Shown piece after piece: positions 20,300 to 32,870 of a stretch of 64,000 nucleotides of DNA. The notes under the pieces are model-generated. The model worked only from the letters and a program-made list of their open reading frames with translations. It was not told where the DNA came from and did no database searches. Each line of letters starts with the position of its first letter. The first letter of the stretch is position 1. The position numbers and the translations under genes are program-made. Source of the stretch: Atrichornis clamosus (taxonomy: Eukaryota; Chordata; Aves; Passeriformes; Menuridae); the NCBI GenBank assembly GCA_013400975.1, contig WBMZ01000385.1, positions 1 through 64,000 of the forward strand, written 5' to 3'.

Positions 20300-23200
20300 A
20301 AAAGAGGTTATTTGGTTTTTGCTGTAGCTGCCCTGAGCACTACCCAATAGCCTTCAGCTGGAAAAGCTTTCAGTGAGTGGTGTAACATCACCCTTACTTT
20401 GGAAAAATAGGTTAAAACTCTCATAAATATCCCATCAAAATCTTCCAGTGACTCTTTGGCGCTGAAATAAAATGCCAACATTGCTTGAAAAGGATGGGAT
20501 AGATACAGATATATCTAAAAATATAGAAAATAAATATATCTATAGCTGCTCATGATGGGAAGGGAGCCCTTGCACGGATGCCACGGTGCAATTCCAGCCA
20601 CCACGGGACAGCCCAGCCACTGCCAAGGACTGTGCTGGAGGGGCTGGTGATAAGATCACAGAGTGCAATAAACCTCTCAAGTCCCTTCCAAGGGATCAAA
20701 GATGGGAAGCAAAGTGTTTTTTAAGTGCAGCCAGATTGCTGTCCTAGGCTGGGGAGAAGAAAGAAAAAGCAGTGAAATCGCTATTTGGAGAAGTGGTCTC
20801 TGAACTGTGTAAAATTTTGTTTGGCATGGAGAAATTCAGCAGTGGAGAATAATAAAATAAATAGAGGTTTTGGTAGCTGGTGGTGCTGCAGGCCTGAACT
20901 GGCACCTCTGGGGTGCAGAGACTGAAGGGCAAAGACGTGGCAGAAGTGGAGAAACTGAGATAAGAGTCTTGCAGAATGACAAAGATTTCTCTTGTTCCTT
21001 TCTGTGACTCCTCACTCCAAGAGAAGAAGGCACAGGAAGACTTCTAGAGAATTGATGGATTTTCCCTCGTGTGTACGGAGAGTTTTTTGTAAGAGCAGAG
21101 AGAAGCAGTGTGTCCTACATCAAGGGTGGTTTGGGTGTTTTTTGCAAATTCATACAGGAAAAATAAGAAGAGAAGATTTATTCTTTTAAATCATCTATTG
21201 AAAAAAATTGTCTCCTTATGTGTATTTTTATTAATCACTGTTTAAATTGCTGCCTGGAGCTCCTGTTCTCCACTCCTATCCCTAACAGGTTTTGTGTCAC
21301 TTCTAAGTAGAAACTTCTTCAGAAACCACCCTGCATCACCCTTCAGACCAAAGGATAGCATCCATTTTCCATTTTTTTTTCTGGATTAAACAAACTGTTT
21401 TCCATTGCTGAACCTGATGAGTGTCCAGACCCCCTTCCCTGCACACCTCTGCAGTGGCAGAATTCTCTTGGAAACTTGGCTATAATCTGGCAGAAAATAT
21501 CCCCAGTCTTTACAAATTTTAAATGTCAGTAAAAGCAATGAAAGGAGAAGGAAGAATTAAGGAAGGAGAAGGTCATATTAAAAATGGGATTTCCCAGGGC
21601 ATTTATCTGTTTTCCAAGACATGGATGCCCAAATCCTCTAAGATCCCAGTCACAGCAGTCCTTGGGATGTGACCATGGAGTGTTTAGCTGGAACTGTGTC
21701 AGCTTTGAGCTGGTCTTTAGGTAAAGCCCCAAATACCTGCCCCTCGCCTCGGAGGGGTGTTAAAGCCTGCCCCGAGGTGCAATAGTTACTGTAGGTGTCA
21801 AACCCTGACAGCAGAGCAGCCCGTCCCTGCAGTTGGACATCCAGGGTAGGCAATCCTCCCCTCAGCCATCAGCGGAGTTTTTCCTGCTGTTAAATTCTTT
21901 TCCTTGCTGTTGTTTGGAAGATTTTTTCATGAGCTGGCTGCTTCTGAGCTCCATGGTGGCCGTGAGTACTGAAGTGGCTGTAGTGTGGATAACATTTCTT
22001 GGGAAGAGGGGTGATTTGCATGAGTAAAGCATCCACAAATGGGCTTTATCAAAATCCACACACTGTGTTTCAAGAGAAAAGCATGTATGTGGGAAGAGAC
22101 ATTTTCTTGAGGCTTTCTCTGTTAGTGTTTTGGTCTTACCATGGGTATATTCCCCTGAAATGTGAGTGTAATTTTGAATTTCACAATTATTTTAATATTA
22201 AAAGCGATTTGATTACTGACTAAAGCCGATGGCATAAAACTCTCTTTTAGGGAAACGTTCACTGTTTGTGCAATTCTAAATTCTTCCTTTTAAAATAAAA
22301 TTTACAGCCTCCTGAAATGGCTCCCACAGACCTCCCAGGCTTTAATTCCTTGGAGTTTTTGAAATGCGTGTCGACCCCGGGACTGGGAACAGCCTGGAAT
22401 AATTACACCTGATGGAAGGTGCTAATGCCTCTGACGTGGCCTGCCAGTTGTCTTCGTGCCTGGGAGAAATTTATGTGCCAGCTGCCCAGTGTTTTACTGC
22501 CGAGCTGCATCCTTTCCACCCCTCCCAGGGAATACCCTCCGTGCCATGAATCTGCCTGTTCATTCATCATAGCAGTCCTTCAAGTCAGGTTTATTTCTAA
22601 AGGGGAGAACAAGGCGTGGGCTGCACATTGCGCTGGTTGTGGTGGGGTTTGCAGAGGAGGTGAAGGCACAGCGGGGTGGGCACGGCATTGCCTCGTGCAT
22701 GGGCTGCAGGATTGAGGAAAAGCTGGGGAAGAGAACTGGTGGCGGGGGGGGCGTGCTGCAAATTCAGGCAACGTGTGGAAAAGCTGCCTCCAGGTCTGCT
22801 GAGATGTGGATTTGGGAGGACAGCTAAGAACAACAGCTTGGTAACCCTCCAGCTCTCAGTCTTTGTCTTGGCTAGGGAAGGTGGCATCGTTGGTTTTCCA
22901 GCCCCCCGGGTTAAACGCTGCCTGTCCCACCGCAAAAACATAACAGGGATGAGAAAATTCAGCGTTTCTGAGCACTCAGCTATGGTGGAACCTGGTCTAT
23001 GTCCCAGCTGGAGCTCACAGGCATCACACCTGGAGCTTCACCTCTCCTCGCTTGGTCTTATGAAATCCATTTCTCCTCTCCACAAAGCCCAGCTCCTCCT
23101 CCTGCATTTCAGACGAGAGGAGGCTCAAGTCTCTGTGCCAACAAAGGATTGTCTCCTTGCGTCTCCCTTGTGGGATCCTCTGCCCCAAGACCACTCTGGC

Positions 23201-25590
23201 AGGAACTGGGAAGGTGCTGCTGAAGACAACTCAGAAATTGGCTTTTCACAGCTTTTTACGAGTGTGTGCACCATGGAGCAGGAGTGTGTTTAACCTGCAC
23301 ATGGTGGGTGATTTATTTCTCTTCATGGTGCTCTCACAGTGGCTTTTCTTCCAAAAGACAAATATTCAAGTGCACTGGAGCAATTTCCAGTCTGGTCATC
23401 TAAATAGGGGCAGAGAAGTGACGCGTTCACTTCCAATTCCAAAACATGGCGTTGAAGGGAGGGTGGTTCACACAGGTAAATGTTCCTCAACATGGACAAG
23501 TCACTACACTGGGAGAAGTCAAAGCTTGCTGGGGTCCTGCATCGCATCCTGAATCCAGAAGAGTTGAAAAAGCTGCTTTTTGGTCCATGACAACCAGCAC
23601 TGAGGTGTGGAAGCACCCCGTGTGACAGAGGTGCAGAGTGCCATGTGAGGCACTGATATCTCTGCAGGAAATGCTGGTTTGTGCTGGGCAGATTAGATCT
23701 GGGATTTATTTTTCCAGGTGACTGTGTTAGAGACTGATGCTGTACCTTGTGGGGATGAATGCAGCAATTTCCCCATCAGGTTCTGACAGGCTAAAATCTT
23801 CTGGGTGGTGCTGAGGAGTCCGTGAGATGATTTAAACACCAAACACTTACAATGATCTGCAGCCAACACACTGATCTGTCAGGACTGATGCTCAAAGCCA
23901 AAGTGTTGAGTGAGAAGTGAGTGACAAGCAGCAAGTAAGAGACATGGAATAGGAGGAGCAGCACCCCACACCTTGTGTTCTCATCCCAAGGGATTTGCTG
24001 CAGCTGCAGCCCACCTTTATTGCCCTGGTGTGTTTGAGGACATGCTCTCCAGGAGCCTGCCTGGTCTCAGGACAGCTGCATGTGGCACATGGAAAACAGC
24101 AGCAGGGCTGGAAAATAAATACAGCACACAAAGCATTTGTCACCCTCCACAAGAGGTTCACTAAGTGCCTTATTCCTTGGTGGCATCGAGTTTTTACCAT
24201 TAGTTTAAAGAAACCTGATGCCTTGTGAATGCCTTGAAGGGCGTGTTCTGCTCTCCAGAAATACACTGGTTCTTTTCCTCTTTTTTTTCTTATATAGGGA
24301 ATTTTCCGGTCTCCCTGGGATTTAATTATGTCAGTGTGTACTCCTCATGTACCATAGGTAACCCAAACAATATTTTTATAGTCTATTTCCAAATAGACTT
24401 TTTGAAGTCCAAAAAAATTTATAACGAGTATTTCATAGCTCTTGCTTTTCAATTAATCAGAAGTGAGGAAAGGGAAGATCTGTGGAAGGCTGTTTTCCTC
24501 TTGATTAAGGGAACTTTGAAGAGTTTTGCTAAAACAGTGGAGTTCTTTAATAATGTTTTCAGCTACACTCCATCAAATATCATGGCTAAACAGGGAAGTG
24601 GCCAGACCTTTGAACTACTTTTGTGTCTCCTCATCACTCACTTCTGCACAGCACTCTCTCCTAACCATGATCCTGAACATAAAGGCAGGAGGCACAGCTC
24701 ACACATGAGCAGTGCTTCCTGCCAGACCTCTGCTGACTCCAAAAATCCTGCAACTGATCCTGCATCTAGGCAAAACCACGGGTTTTGTGTTCGTTAAAAC
24801 CTTAGTTGGGTGCAATCCCTGAGGGGGCCCTTTGGCCTAGGCCTCTGCGGAGGCTGTGACAGAGCTGAAACCTCCCCACGCGCTGAAGGAGACCCCGTGA
24901 ACCAAAATCTGTGGGGTTTGTGTGAAAAAATGAGAACTATCCTCAGAGTAATTTATCTCCCCCTGCAGTGGAAGTGCTGCTGAGATTTGGTGACTTTGAA
25001 GTCTGAATCAAGAGAGGAGGGGGAGGTCGGTATCTGGGATAAGGCATTGGCCAAAGAGTGGTTTCTCCTGGGCTGAGAACAAAAAAGCAGTAGGTGAGCT
25101 GGTGGGAAGCAGCTCTTTTTGGACACAGGGCACACAGGGTGGTCACACAGATCCAAGAAGCCTCCAGAACTCCCAACTTGTGCAGGAAGGTTGGGTAGAA
25201 ACCCACAGCATCCCAGCACCCACCTTCCTCCTCCTCCTCTGCCAACTTGGCATCACTCACCTGTGAGCCTTCCTGCAGGAAGGAGACCTAAAATGTTACA
25301 AAATTAGTGAGCCTTTATCAGAGTTTACAATCCTCATGCTGAGGCTGGGAGGTGTGAGGCCCCTTTTGGGCATGTGGGAGCTGAGGGGGGGCTCAGCCGT
25401 ACTGATGTGGATGGCTGAGGGTGGGGACTGAATCTTTGTGTTTAATACAAGTTAATCCTCTCTGTGGGACACAGACCAGGAGCACCGAGCCCAGTCAGCA
25501 CTGCTGTGCCGCATTTCCCCTTGCAGATGAAAAGCCCTCTCTGTAACCTCAGCAGCACCCCCTGCCACAAGCATTGTTTTACAGAGGGCT
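20300..25590. other. Gene-free unique sequence
   Basis: I see no exon chain, CR1 copy or RNA gene here. Long frames at 22,676-23,293 (205 residues) and 24,225-24,797 (190 residues) have no domains, compositional signature or matching splice signals. Confidence 0.5.
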
Positions 25591-25900
25591 GGAGATGCTG
25601 CCCATTAAACAGCAATTAGTCCTTGCTGGCTGCAAAGCCCACCCTCTCTCCCAGATGGCCACTTATTAAGATATTTATGGTTAATATGAATTTCCCCTGC
25701 CATAAATCACCAGCCTTTATACCTGCAGGGGAGTCAGAGCAATCAGCAACCCTGCTCAGCCGGGTGGGCAGTGAGTGCTGGCTTGTAAAATAAAGGTTGT
25801 AACAACTTCTCCTCGTCGTAAAAGCAACAGGAGAGGGGAAAATCCCAGTGCTGGGATCTGATAACGGGCTGCCATCAAGCCCTTACACATCCTCCTCGAG
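25590..25900. promoter_or_regulatory. Candidate conserved non-coding element
   Basis: Unique sequence carries AACAGCAATTAGTCC, CACTTATTAAGATATTTATGG, CCTGCCATAAATCACCAG and CTTGTAAAATAAAGG. It ends close to the CR1 insertion starting at 25,972. The call is based on motif density alone. Confidence 0.25.
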
Positions 25901-25971
25901 GAGACTGGTAAATGGAAAGTTACAGGGATTCATTTGTCACTCAGGGACTTCTGGACGAGGAGCCAAAGCCT

Positions 25972-26440
25972 GGTGTGATTCGACCTTAAAGACCATCCCA
26001 TTCCACCCCCTGCCCTGGGCAGGGACACCTTCCACCATCCCAGGTTGCGCCAAGCCCCATCCAACCTGGCCTTGGACACCTCCAGGGATCCAGGGGCCGC
26101 CACAGCTTCTCTGGGCACCCTGTGCCAGGGCCTCACCTCCCTCAGAGGAGGAATTCCTTCCCAATATCCCATCTAACCCTGCCCTCTGACAGTGGGAAGC
26201 CATCCTCACTTGTCCTGTGACTCCAGGCCCTCATCCAAAGTCCCTCTCCATCTCTCCTGGAGCCCCTTTACACACAGGAAGGGACTCTAAGGTCTCACCA
26301 GAGCCTTCTTCAAGCTGAACGCCCCCAGCTTTCCCGTCCTGTCTCCATAGCACAGGTTCTCCAGCCCTCAGAGAATCTTTGTGACCCTCATCTGGACTCA
26401 TTCCAACAGGTCCACGTCTTTCTTCTGTTGGGGGCCAGTG
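25972..26440 (-). mobile_element. CR1 LINE 3' fragment, longest well-preserved copy in the window
   Basis: The reverse complement matches the avian CR1 3' region along ~470 bases. It shows, in order, the terminal 'CCACCCCCTGCCCTGGGC' block, GCCAAGCCCCATCCAACCTG, CCCAATATCCCATCTAACCC and CTTCAAGCTGAACGCCCCC, ending near TTCCAACAGGTCCACGTCTT. It is 5'-truncated and has no intact ORF. Confidence 0.95.
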
Positions 26441-26449
26441 GAGGCCTTT

Positions 26450-28060
26450 TCTGTGCAAACTTTGTGGAATATCTCAAAATACCCCCCCCTCAGCAGCGTG
26501 AGGAATGCACGTGGCACATTGGTTTGCTCCTGTGTTTGGCTTTTGGGTGCAGAGCAGTTGTGAGCCATGTGAAAGTGCTCCAAGTGTTCCTACTTTTGGG
26601 GCCAATCTCACTTTTACCCTGTGATTTTGGTGTTATCAGAAAATAACGCTCATATCAACACTGACAGATTCCAAGCACAGATCTCCAAACCTGGGAAATC
26701 ACACTCCCTTTCCCCCTGTTTTTAAGCTCTCTGGGAAATGTTAACTCTGGGAAGTGACTTTCTCTGAAGCAGCTGAACTGACAGGAGATGTCACATCCTC
26801 CCCTCCACAGGTGTGCAGCTCCCAAGAAGGGATTTTTTTCCCTCTGTGTAAGACACGGGTGGCCCCACTCATGTGACTGCCTCAAGCTGCATCTCTTTGT
26901 CCCTGGTCCTTCCTCTCAGGTGCTTCCTCTTGTCTTAAACCCCAAAACGAGGGATTTCACTGCATCTCCCACAGCAACGTGACTTTTGAGCACTGCTGAA
27001 CACAACTCACCACCTTTGTGTTCCCCAGGACACCTTCCTGTGTTTCACAGAGGAAAATCCAGACCTGCACAGTATCCTTGCCTTTTCATTAGGGACTTTC
27101 CATTGACACCAGTAGATTTAATCCCTTGCAACAGCCCTGCTAGCATTGGGATCATTTGTTCCAGGATGAGTTTACAGCTGCTTTAGTACCATTGGAGTAG
27201 CATGTCCTGGTTGGAGAGTTAATACAAAGATGAAGGGGTAGAAAAATCAGCTTTCAAGGTAAAATCAGTACATTTTCAACAGTAAAATCAGCTTTCTGAA
27301 GCCCCAGGAACTTCTGAAGTACATCAGTAGATGGCACTATTTTATACTGTATGAGCCACAGGACAGGTAAGGAGGGAGCAGTAAAGCTCAGGAGATGTTG
27401 AGAACACAGATTTCCTCTCTCCATGCAAAAATGCTCCACCAACATCAGTGCAGAAGAGGTGAGGGCTTTGCTCTGTGTGATTTCCTCCCTTCCCTTTCCT
27501 TGTACTGAGTCTTTGGTAAAGGTTAAGGTTTAAGGACAATCCCTGTCGTTTATGGGTCTTGGGATACTAAGGCAGAGATGGCTCCATGTGTTTATTGAAC
27601 ATCTCAAGCTAACCCTGCTTGGAAAATAATCATATCACTGCAAACCACTGCCTGTGGCCTCATTTGCTCCCGGAAACTTGCTCAGTTGGGGTGAGCAAGT
27701 TTCCTTTTGTTCCTCTTAGCCCAGAGTTTCTTATGGAGCGACTGAGAACAGCTTTGCTTTCAGCTGGGCAGGATTTAAAGGTTTCTCTAATGTAAAATGG
27801 CTCTGGGTGTTTTATATCTTGGCATAAAGTACTGTCATTAATGCACTATTGTAACCTCGCTTGGGCAAACTGAAGAATAAAGAAAAATTGCAAATTGGGG
27901 CAAAATGTGACTTTTCTGGTATCTGGTGTAAAGCACACTCTGCCTCCCCAGCCTAATCCTTTTCCCTGCTGCCATAATGCCAGGATAATTCTGTAAAAAC
28001 CCACCAGGACTTTTGCACCTCCAAATTCTGGTTGGAGTCGGGGGCACGGGAGCAGGGTTT
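26450..28060. other. Gene-free unique sequence
   Basis: No recognised repeat family, exon or RNA gene. Open frames on both strands are short and lack protein-like character. Confidence 0.5.
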
Positions 28061-28065
28061 GGCCA

Positions 28066-28099
28066 CTGTCTGTCTGTCTGCCTGTCTGTCTGTCCGTCC
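28066..28099 (+). repeat. (TCTG)n microsatellite
   Basis: About eight tetranucleotide units, TGTC/TCTG, with two interruptions (TGCC and TCCG). Confidence 0.9.
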
Positions 28100-28461
28100 C
28101 CAGGAGCTGCTGCCACTGTGGGGGGTGCTGGATGCAGCCAAACAATGCCACCAAAGGCACCCGAGGGACCAGCCCTGGTGTTTGTTGCCATTTCTTTAGA
28201 GTTGGCCAGGATTTATTTTGGAGGCTTTAAAGGTCAGAGAGTTCGAAGTTCAAAAATGCTCTTCAGAGTTAATGTATATTTTGCCTTTAAGTAAAAGGAA
28301 AAAAACTCAGGAATCTGTCCTTTGCTGCTAAATCCCTTATATTAGGAATTCCTGTCATCCTCTGACAGTGGTCTTTTTATTCTCTTTAGTAATTGATTTT
28401 TTTTTTTCCCTTTCCCCACAGCCTCCCTTGTTTTGATTCTTTTCATTTATTACTTTTCTTT

Positions 28462-28785
28462 TTACTTGGCATCTCGGAGAACTGTCACCATTCCAGTGGT
28501 GTGCAGCTCTGTCCCTTCATCCAGATATTGTCTGTTTTTCTCTGCTAAAACCAAATCAAAGACGTGCCTGAGGAGCAGTAAAACCTCCTGGTCTTTGCCA
28601 ACACTGGCCAGCAGAAAGACTAAACTGTGCCCATTTACACCCAAGCCACTTCCCCCTCCCTGCCCTCCCTCCTGCTCCCTTTCCATTGCTGATGCAATGC
28701 TGGATTTGTAAAAAACCCTGACTACTCCACTGGCTTTATCTTGAGGAACATCTAAATCACTTAGGAGTCTGTTGGCTGAACTCAA
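28462..28785 (-). other. Unexplained 107-codon minus-strand open frame
   Basis: The frame starts MSSANRLLSDLDVPQDKASG and ends near TGMVTVLRDAK before TAA. It includes SLVFLLASVGKDQEVLLLLR, a Gly/Gln-rich centre and a charged C-terminal half. I recognise no family. There is no convincing promoter or poly(A) context, so it may be chance or part of an unknown old repeat. Confidence 0.15.
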
Positions 28786-29056
28786 TAAATAAATAGCAGA
28801 AAGCTCAGTGGTAGCAGTGAGTTATGGCTCTGCTGTGTCCAGCAGCTGCACTCACAGCCACCCCTCCATCACATATGGTTCTTTTAATCCACTGCTGAGG
28901 AATTACGGCAGTGTTCCCACATTGGGAAGTGTGGCGTTGTATAAACTACCCAGGTTAAGGTCTGCCCACTCAGCTCTTGCTGCTGGAGAGCAGTGACGGG
29001 GGTTTGTCAGAGGCCCCCTCATGCTGCAGGTGAAGGAGATGCTCAGACCTTACTGC

Positions 29057-29215
29057 ACAGAATCCCAGGATCGCTGAGGTTGGAAAAGACCTCCAGGATC
29101 ATCAAGACCAGCCTGTGACTGATCCCCAGAGTGCCATGTCCAGTCATTCCTTGAACACCTCCAGGGATGGGGACTCCAAACCTCCCTGGGCAGCCCCTTC
29201 CAATGCAGATTTGAT
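29057..29215 (-). mobile_element. CR1 3' fragment (second subfamily)
   Basis: CACAGAATCCCAGGATCGCT, GAGGTTGGAAAAGACCTCCA and GGATCATCAAGACCAGCCTG are the reverse complement of the 3' end of a CR1 subfamily distinct from the 'CCAACCCAAACCATTC' copies. Confidence 0.9.
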
Positions 29216-29379
29216 GCAGAAAATCATCCACTTTTGTGAAAATCTCCAAGGATCTGTCAAATTCCAAGACAAACCAGAAAGTAAGGCGTGCAGCTTCATG
29301 AGGAAAGGAAAGTAGAGTCGTGCCTGATGCTATGAATTTCTCTGCATGCCTGTCTGTATGTGTCAGTAGACAAAATAGG

Positions 29380-29630
29380 CTGGAGAGGGCAGGGTTAGAT
29401 GGGACATGAGGAGGAAATTCTTCCCTGGGAGGGAGGTGAGGCCCTGGCACAGGTTGCCCAGAGAAGCTGTGGCTGCCCCTGGACCCCTGGAAGTGTCCAA
29501 GGCCAGGCTGGACGGGGCTTGGAGCAACCTGGGATCATGGAAGGTGTGCCTGCCCATGGCAGGGGGTGGGATGGGATGAGCTTTGAGATCCCTTCCCACC
29601 CAAACCGTTCTGGGATTCTATGATTCTGTA
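29380..29630 (+). mobile_element. CR1 3' fragment
   Basis: The plus strand contains GGCACAGGTTGCCCAGAGAA, GGCTTGGAGCAACCTGGGAT, a CTGCCCATGGCAGGGGG stretch and the terminal GGGATTCTATGATTCTGT. It lies ~165 bases from an opposite-strand CR1, so the two sit tail-out. Confidence 0.95.
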
Positions 29631-29639
29631 CAGATGCAA

Positions 29640-31490
29640 ATGTTGTTTCAGATGTTATGAATCCTGTGGCATATATATTGTGTCAAAAGTCCTACTGAAG
29701 TCTGTGATTTAAGGAAATACCTCTTTATTCACTTCTCTTCCCTATACTGGTTACATACCCCTAGTTTTTAGTTCTTTATATTCTAAATATGTTTCCCGTG
29801 TCACTGAACAGTAATGGGTTATTACGTCTTTTAAATATTCTAAATGCAAAAATCATACTAAAATATAAAATATTCTGGGCTTGGTTGTGTTTTTTTTTAA
29901 ATCCAGGGTAGCAGCATGACTCGGTCCTGCTCTCAACTTTTAACAAAGCTCACAGTTTTAGGTTCATTAAGGATTTTTTTTTTTTATTACAACCTCATAA
30001 AAGTATTTACAATATTTCATTATATTTTAAACCAAAAGCACTAAGAGAAAATGCTTGAAATAAAAATGCCCATAATTTTCCTGTTCCCTTGTCACTGTCT
30101 GAAAACCTTATCAGAGTTCCTCATTACTTTAATGGTGTAGGATTAAGGGTAATGAAGAAACATTTAGGGTTCTGCAAATCACTCTGATTTCATTGTATAA
30201 TGTAACAGCACTTCTCTGTGATTTACTGCTCAGTTGTTTGAAATAGCCTGTGGTATTCATCAGTCTTGGAGGAAACTCTGTTTCCTTGAACAATTAACTG
30301 CTCAGACTAAAGGTGGGTAACTCTTTTTTTAAAATTTTAATTCTTTTTTATCCAGGGAATTTGTGGATGGGAAATAATGAGCCCTCCACTGGGTCCTACC
30401 TGGATGTTTAGTGGGGGAGAGATGAGGATTTTTATTTCAAATTTTCTTGCAACCATTTTGATTTTCTAAGATATTTCCACACTTTCTAAACATTAAAGAT
30501 CACTGAGCATTATTAAATTGGTTTTATGTTTATATTTTGGATAATTTTCATTTTCTAATTTCTCATTTTTCACTTGGTTTTCAGTTAAGATCAGTTTTCC
30601 TCATTGCCCACATGGATTTCTCTGTTTCCTCACTGAGGGGGTGTTTCCCAAGGTAAAAAATTGTTTTGACATAAACCAGTTGCAGTCAAACAGAACAATA
30701 ACATTTCTGACTATTACAGTGCTCATAAAATAAAACAAAAATGCAAATAACTCCAAAATCACCCAAATGTAAAAACTTTTAGAAATATTGTAATTTTCAT
30801 GATAATTAATGCTGACCTTTCAGCTTTTCCTGTTCATTAAAGTGTCACTTCCCCATGGAACTTACCAATTTCTGCAGGAAGCTGCCCTGCCTCCAGGTGA
30901 ATATGATGCTGTAAATACAAAACCACACCTCTTTGGGTGGCTTCTTGGCTTTTATTCCTCTCAGCTCAATCCCTGGCACATGGATTTCTTCCACTTGGGA
31001 GTCAAACTCTGAGCTGCTGCTGCGTGACCTGGGATTTTGGGAAGGCTGAAGCCACCCCGAGTTCACGAGCAGTTCAGGGCGTGTGGAAGCACGCAGGGCT
31101 TCAAATACGTTGTTGGCATCGTGTCTAAAATGTTTCAGAGTTCCCCAGTGCAGTTGACTCCTTCGAGCAATGTAATAATTGGGGATTAAAAAGATGTATC
31201 TGTGGTTCTGCTTTCACTGGAAAGGGGTGAAGGTGCATCTGGATCAGTTCATTAATTCCCTTCGGTGAGTTTTTCCCAGGCACAAGGCAGGTAAAATCCA
31301 CTGTCAGTTGGGAAAGCCTTTATGTAAGCACCGCCTCACTTGGGGTTCAGCTTTTCACGACAGGAAAAGAGGAATTGGCCATGGCAAAATTGTGGTTGCA
31401 GCAAATTAATGCTGTGGGATATCCCCACCCTTAAAGGTTTGATCAACGCAACAGCTCTGGAGCTGGAGGTGTCCAAGTGGAGCAGGTGGA
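29640..31490. other. AT-rich gene-free sequence
   Basis: Many T- and A-runs and no recognised repeat family. No exon-like blocks on either strand. Confidence 0.5.
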
Positions 31491-31496
31491 GAAAAT

Positions 31497-31755
31497 CACA
31501 GAATCATTAAGGTTGGAAAAGACCTCCAGGATCATCAAGTCCAACCTTCAAACAAATACCACCATTCCCTCTGAACTCTGTCACCAAATGCCACACCTGC
31601 TCATTTTTTGAACACTTGCAGGGATGGTGACTCCAACACTTCCCTGGGGAGCCTGTTCCAATGCTTAGCCACTCTTTCAGTGGCAAAATTTTTCCTAATA
31701 TCCAGCCTGAAACTCCGTTGGCACAACTTGAGGCCATTTTCCCTTGTCTTAAGAG
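31497..31755 (-). mobile_element. CR1 3' fragment (second subfamily)
   Basis: CACAGAATCATTAAGGTTGG, AAAAGACCTCCAGGATCATC and AAGTCCAACCTTCAAACAAA followed by TTCCTAATATCCAGCCTGAA are the reverse complement of CR1. It is related to the copy at 29,057 but longer (~260 bases). Confidence 0.93.
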
Positions 31756-32589
31756 ATCCAGGCATGGCTCTGCAGCCTGGAAAGTGGTGGATATTGTTAA
31801 TAAGGCAGCTGTGAATATTGTTAATAAAGCAGGTGTGTCCTAAGAGGCACAAGAACTTTGGGTTGGAGGAGAGGGGGCTGGACATGACTCTTCCTGGTCC
31901 AATTTCTTAGGGCACAGCCCATGCTGCAATTCCTCCCGTTCCCAATTGCGTGAGGAAGACATCCATCAGTGCTTTTAGTCCTGTAAATCCCCTGAATTCC
32001 AGTGGGATTGAAACACAACTGATGACACTGATGTGATGGTTTGTCCCCTGGCTGAGGGACCACAAAGAGCAGCCATCCAAAGTCTTGGGGCTGCTGTCTA
32101 CAAAAGGCATTGCAAGCATCTCATGAAAAGTTTTTCCCTTGCAAAACGAGGAATATAGACCATAACCTCATATCCAACCAGAGCACTCTCAAAAACATAT
32201 CAGCAACACAAGATCTTACGATCTACACCAAACCGAGCTTTGCCAGACTTGGAGAGGCTTAATCCCATGTCTGTTGTTTGGACGTCTCTTCCCTGAATTC
32301 CCTGAGCTCAGATTAGTGTCTGTTAGTCTCTAGCTACTTGCTTTATACGGTTTCAAAGGCTTCTTTTTAATATCCCTAGTCTTGTAAGCAGAGCAATAAC
32401 CCGGGAACCATAATATATCATGTGCTATATTGTATCAGCAGTATAATCCTATATTTCTATTGGGGGATTGCAATAGATTTAAAAACTTAAGGAATCACTG
32501 AACAATTTTGCAGTGTAATCAGTGCTACCAAAACCCCTCTCCCAACAATTTTTTTGGGGGAGGGTGGGGTGAGCAGGAGGAGGGAGAGA

Positions 32590-32870
32590 TTTCAAGCTAA
32601 TTCTTTCCATCTGGGCTTCATTTGCAGATTATGTGGGAAAAGGAGAGATTAATACACGGGAGGAATGAGCACACATTAATTTGCCATCTGGGGATGTAAA
32701 CAGGAAGCCCAGTGCGTTGTGCCTTAGTGGCTGCTTATTGCTTTAGTGAGGAAAGATGAGTTGACGCCGTGGGTCTTATGCTGAAAATATTTTAGTAAAT
32801 TCTAATAAGATATTATAAACAAATGTCAGTCCAAAGCTTTTCTGAAAAGGGGAAAAGAACGTTGTCCTTG
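32590..32870. promoter_or_regulatory. Candidate conserved non-coding element
   Basis: Non-repetitive sequence with GGGCTTCATTTGCAGATTATG (octamer-like), GAGAGATTAATACACGGG, CACACATTAATTTGCCATC, GATGTAAACAGGAAG (forkhead plus ETS-like) and CTAATAAGATATTATAAAC. It has the densest run of clean developmental-factor-like motifs in the window. Confidence 0.35.

Noticed and set aside
22676..23293. 205-codon plus-strand open frame, the longest in the window
   Set aside because: It overlaps other frames of similar length, lacks any family signature or regulatory context, and its residues read as translated non-coding DNA.
24225..24797. 190-codon plus-strand open frame
   Set aside because: No recognisable domain, splice signals or poly(A) context. 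Composition changes abruptly from hydrophobic to Ser/His-rich, as in chance frames.
28066..28099. TCTG-type array considered as a structured repeat array (CRISPR-like)
   Set aside because: It is a simple tetranucleotide microsatellite with no spacers.
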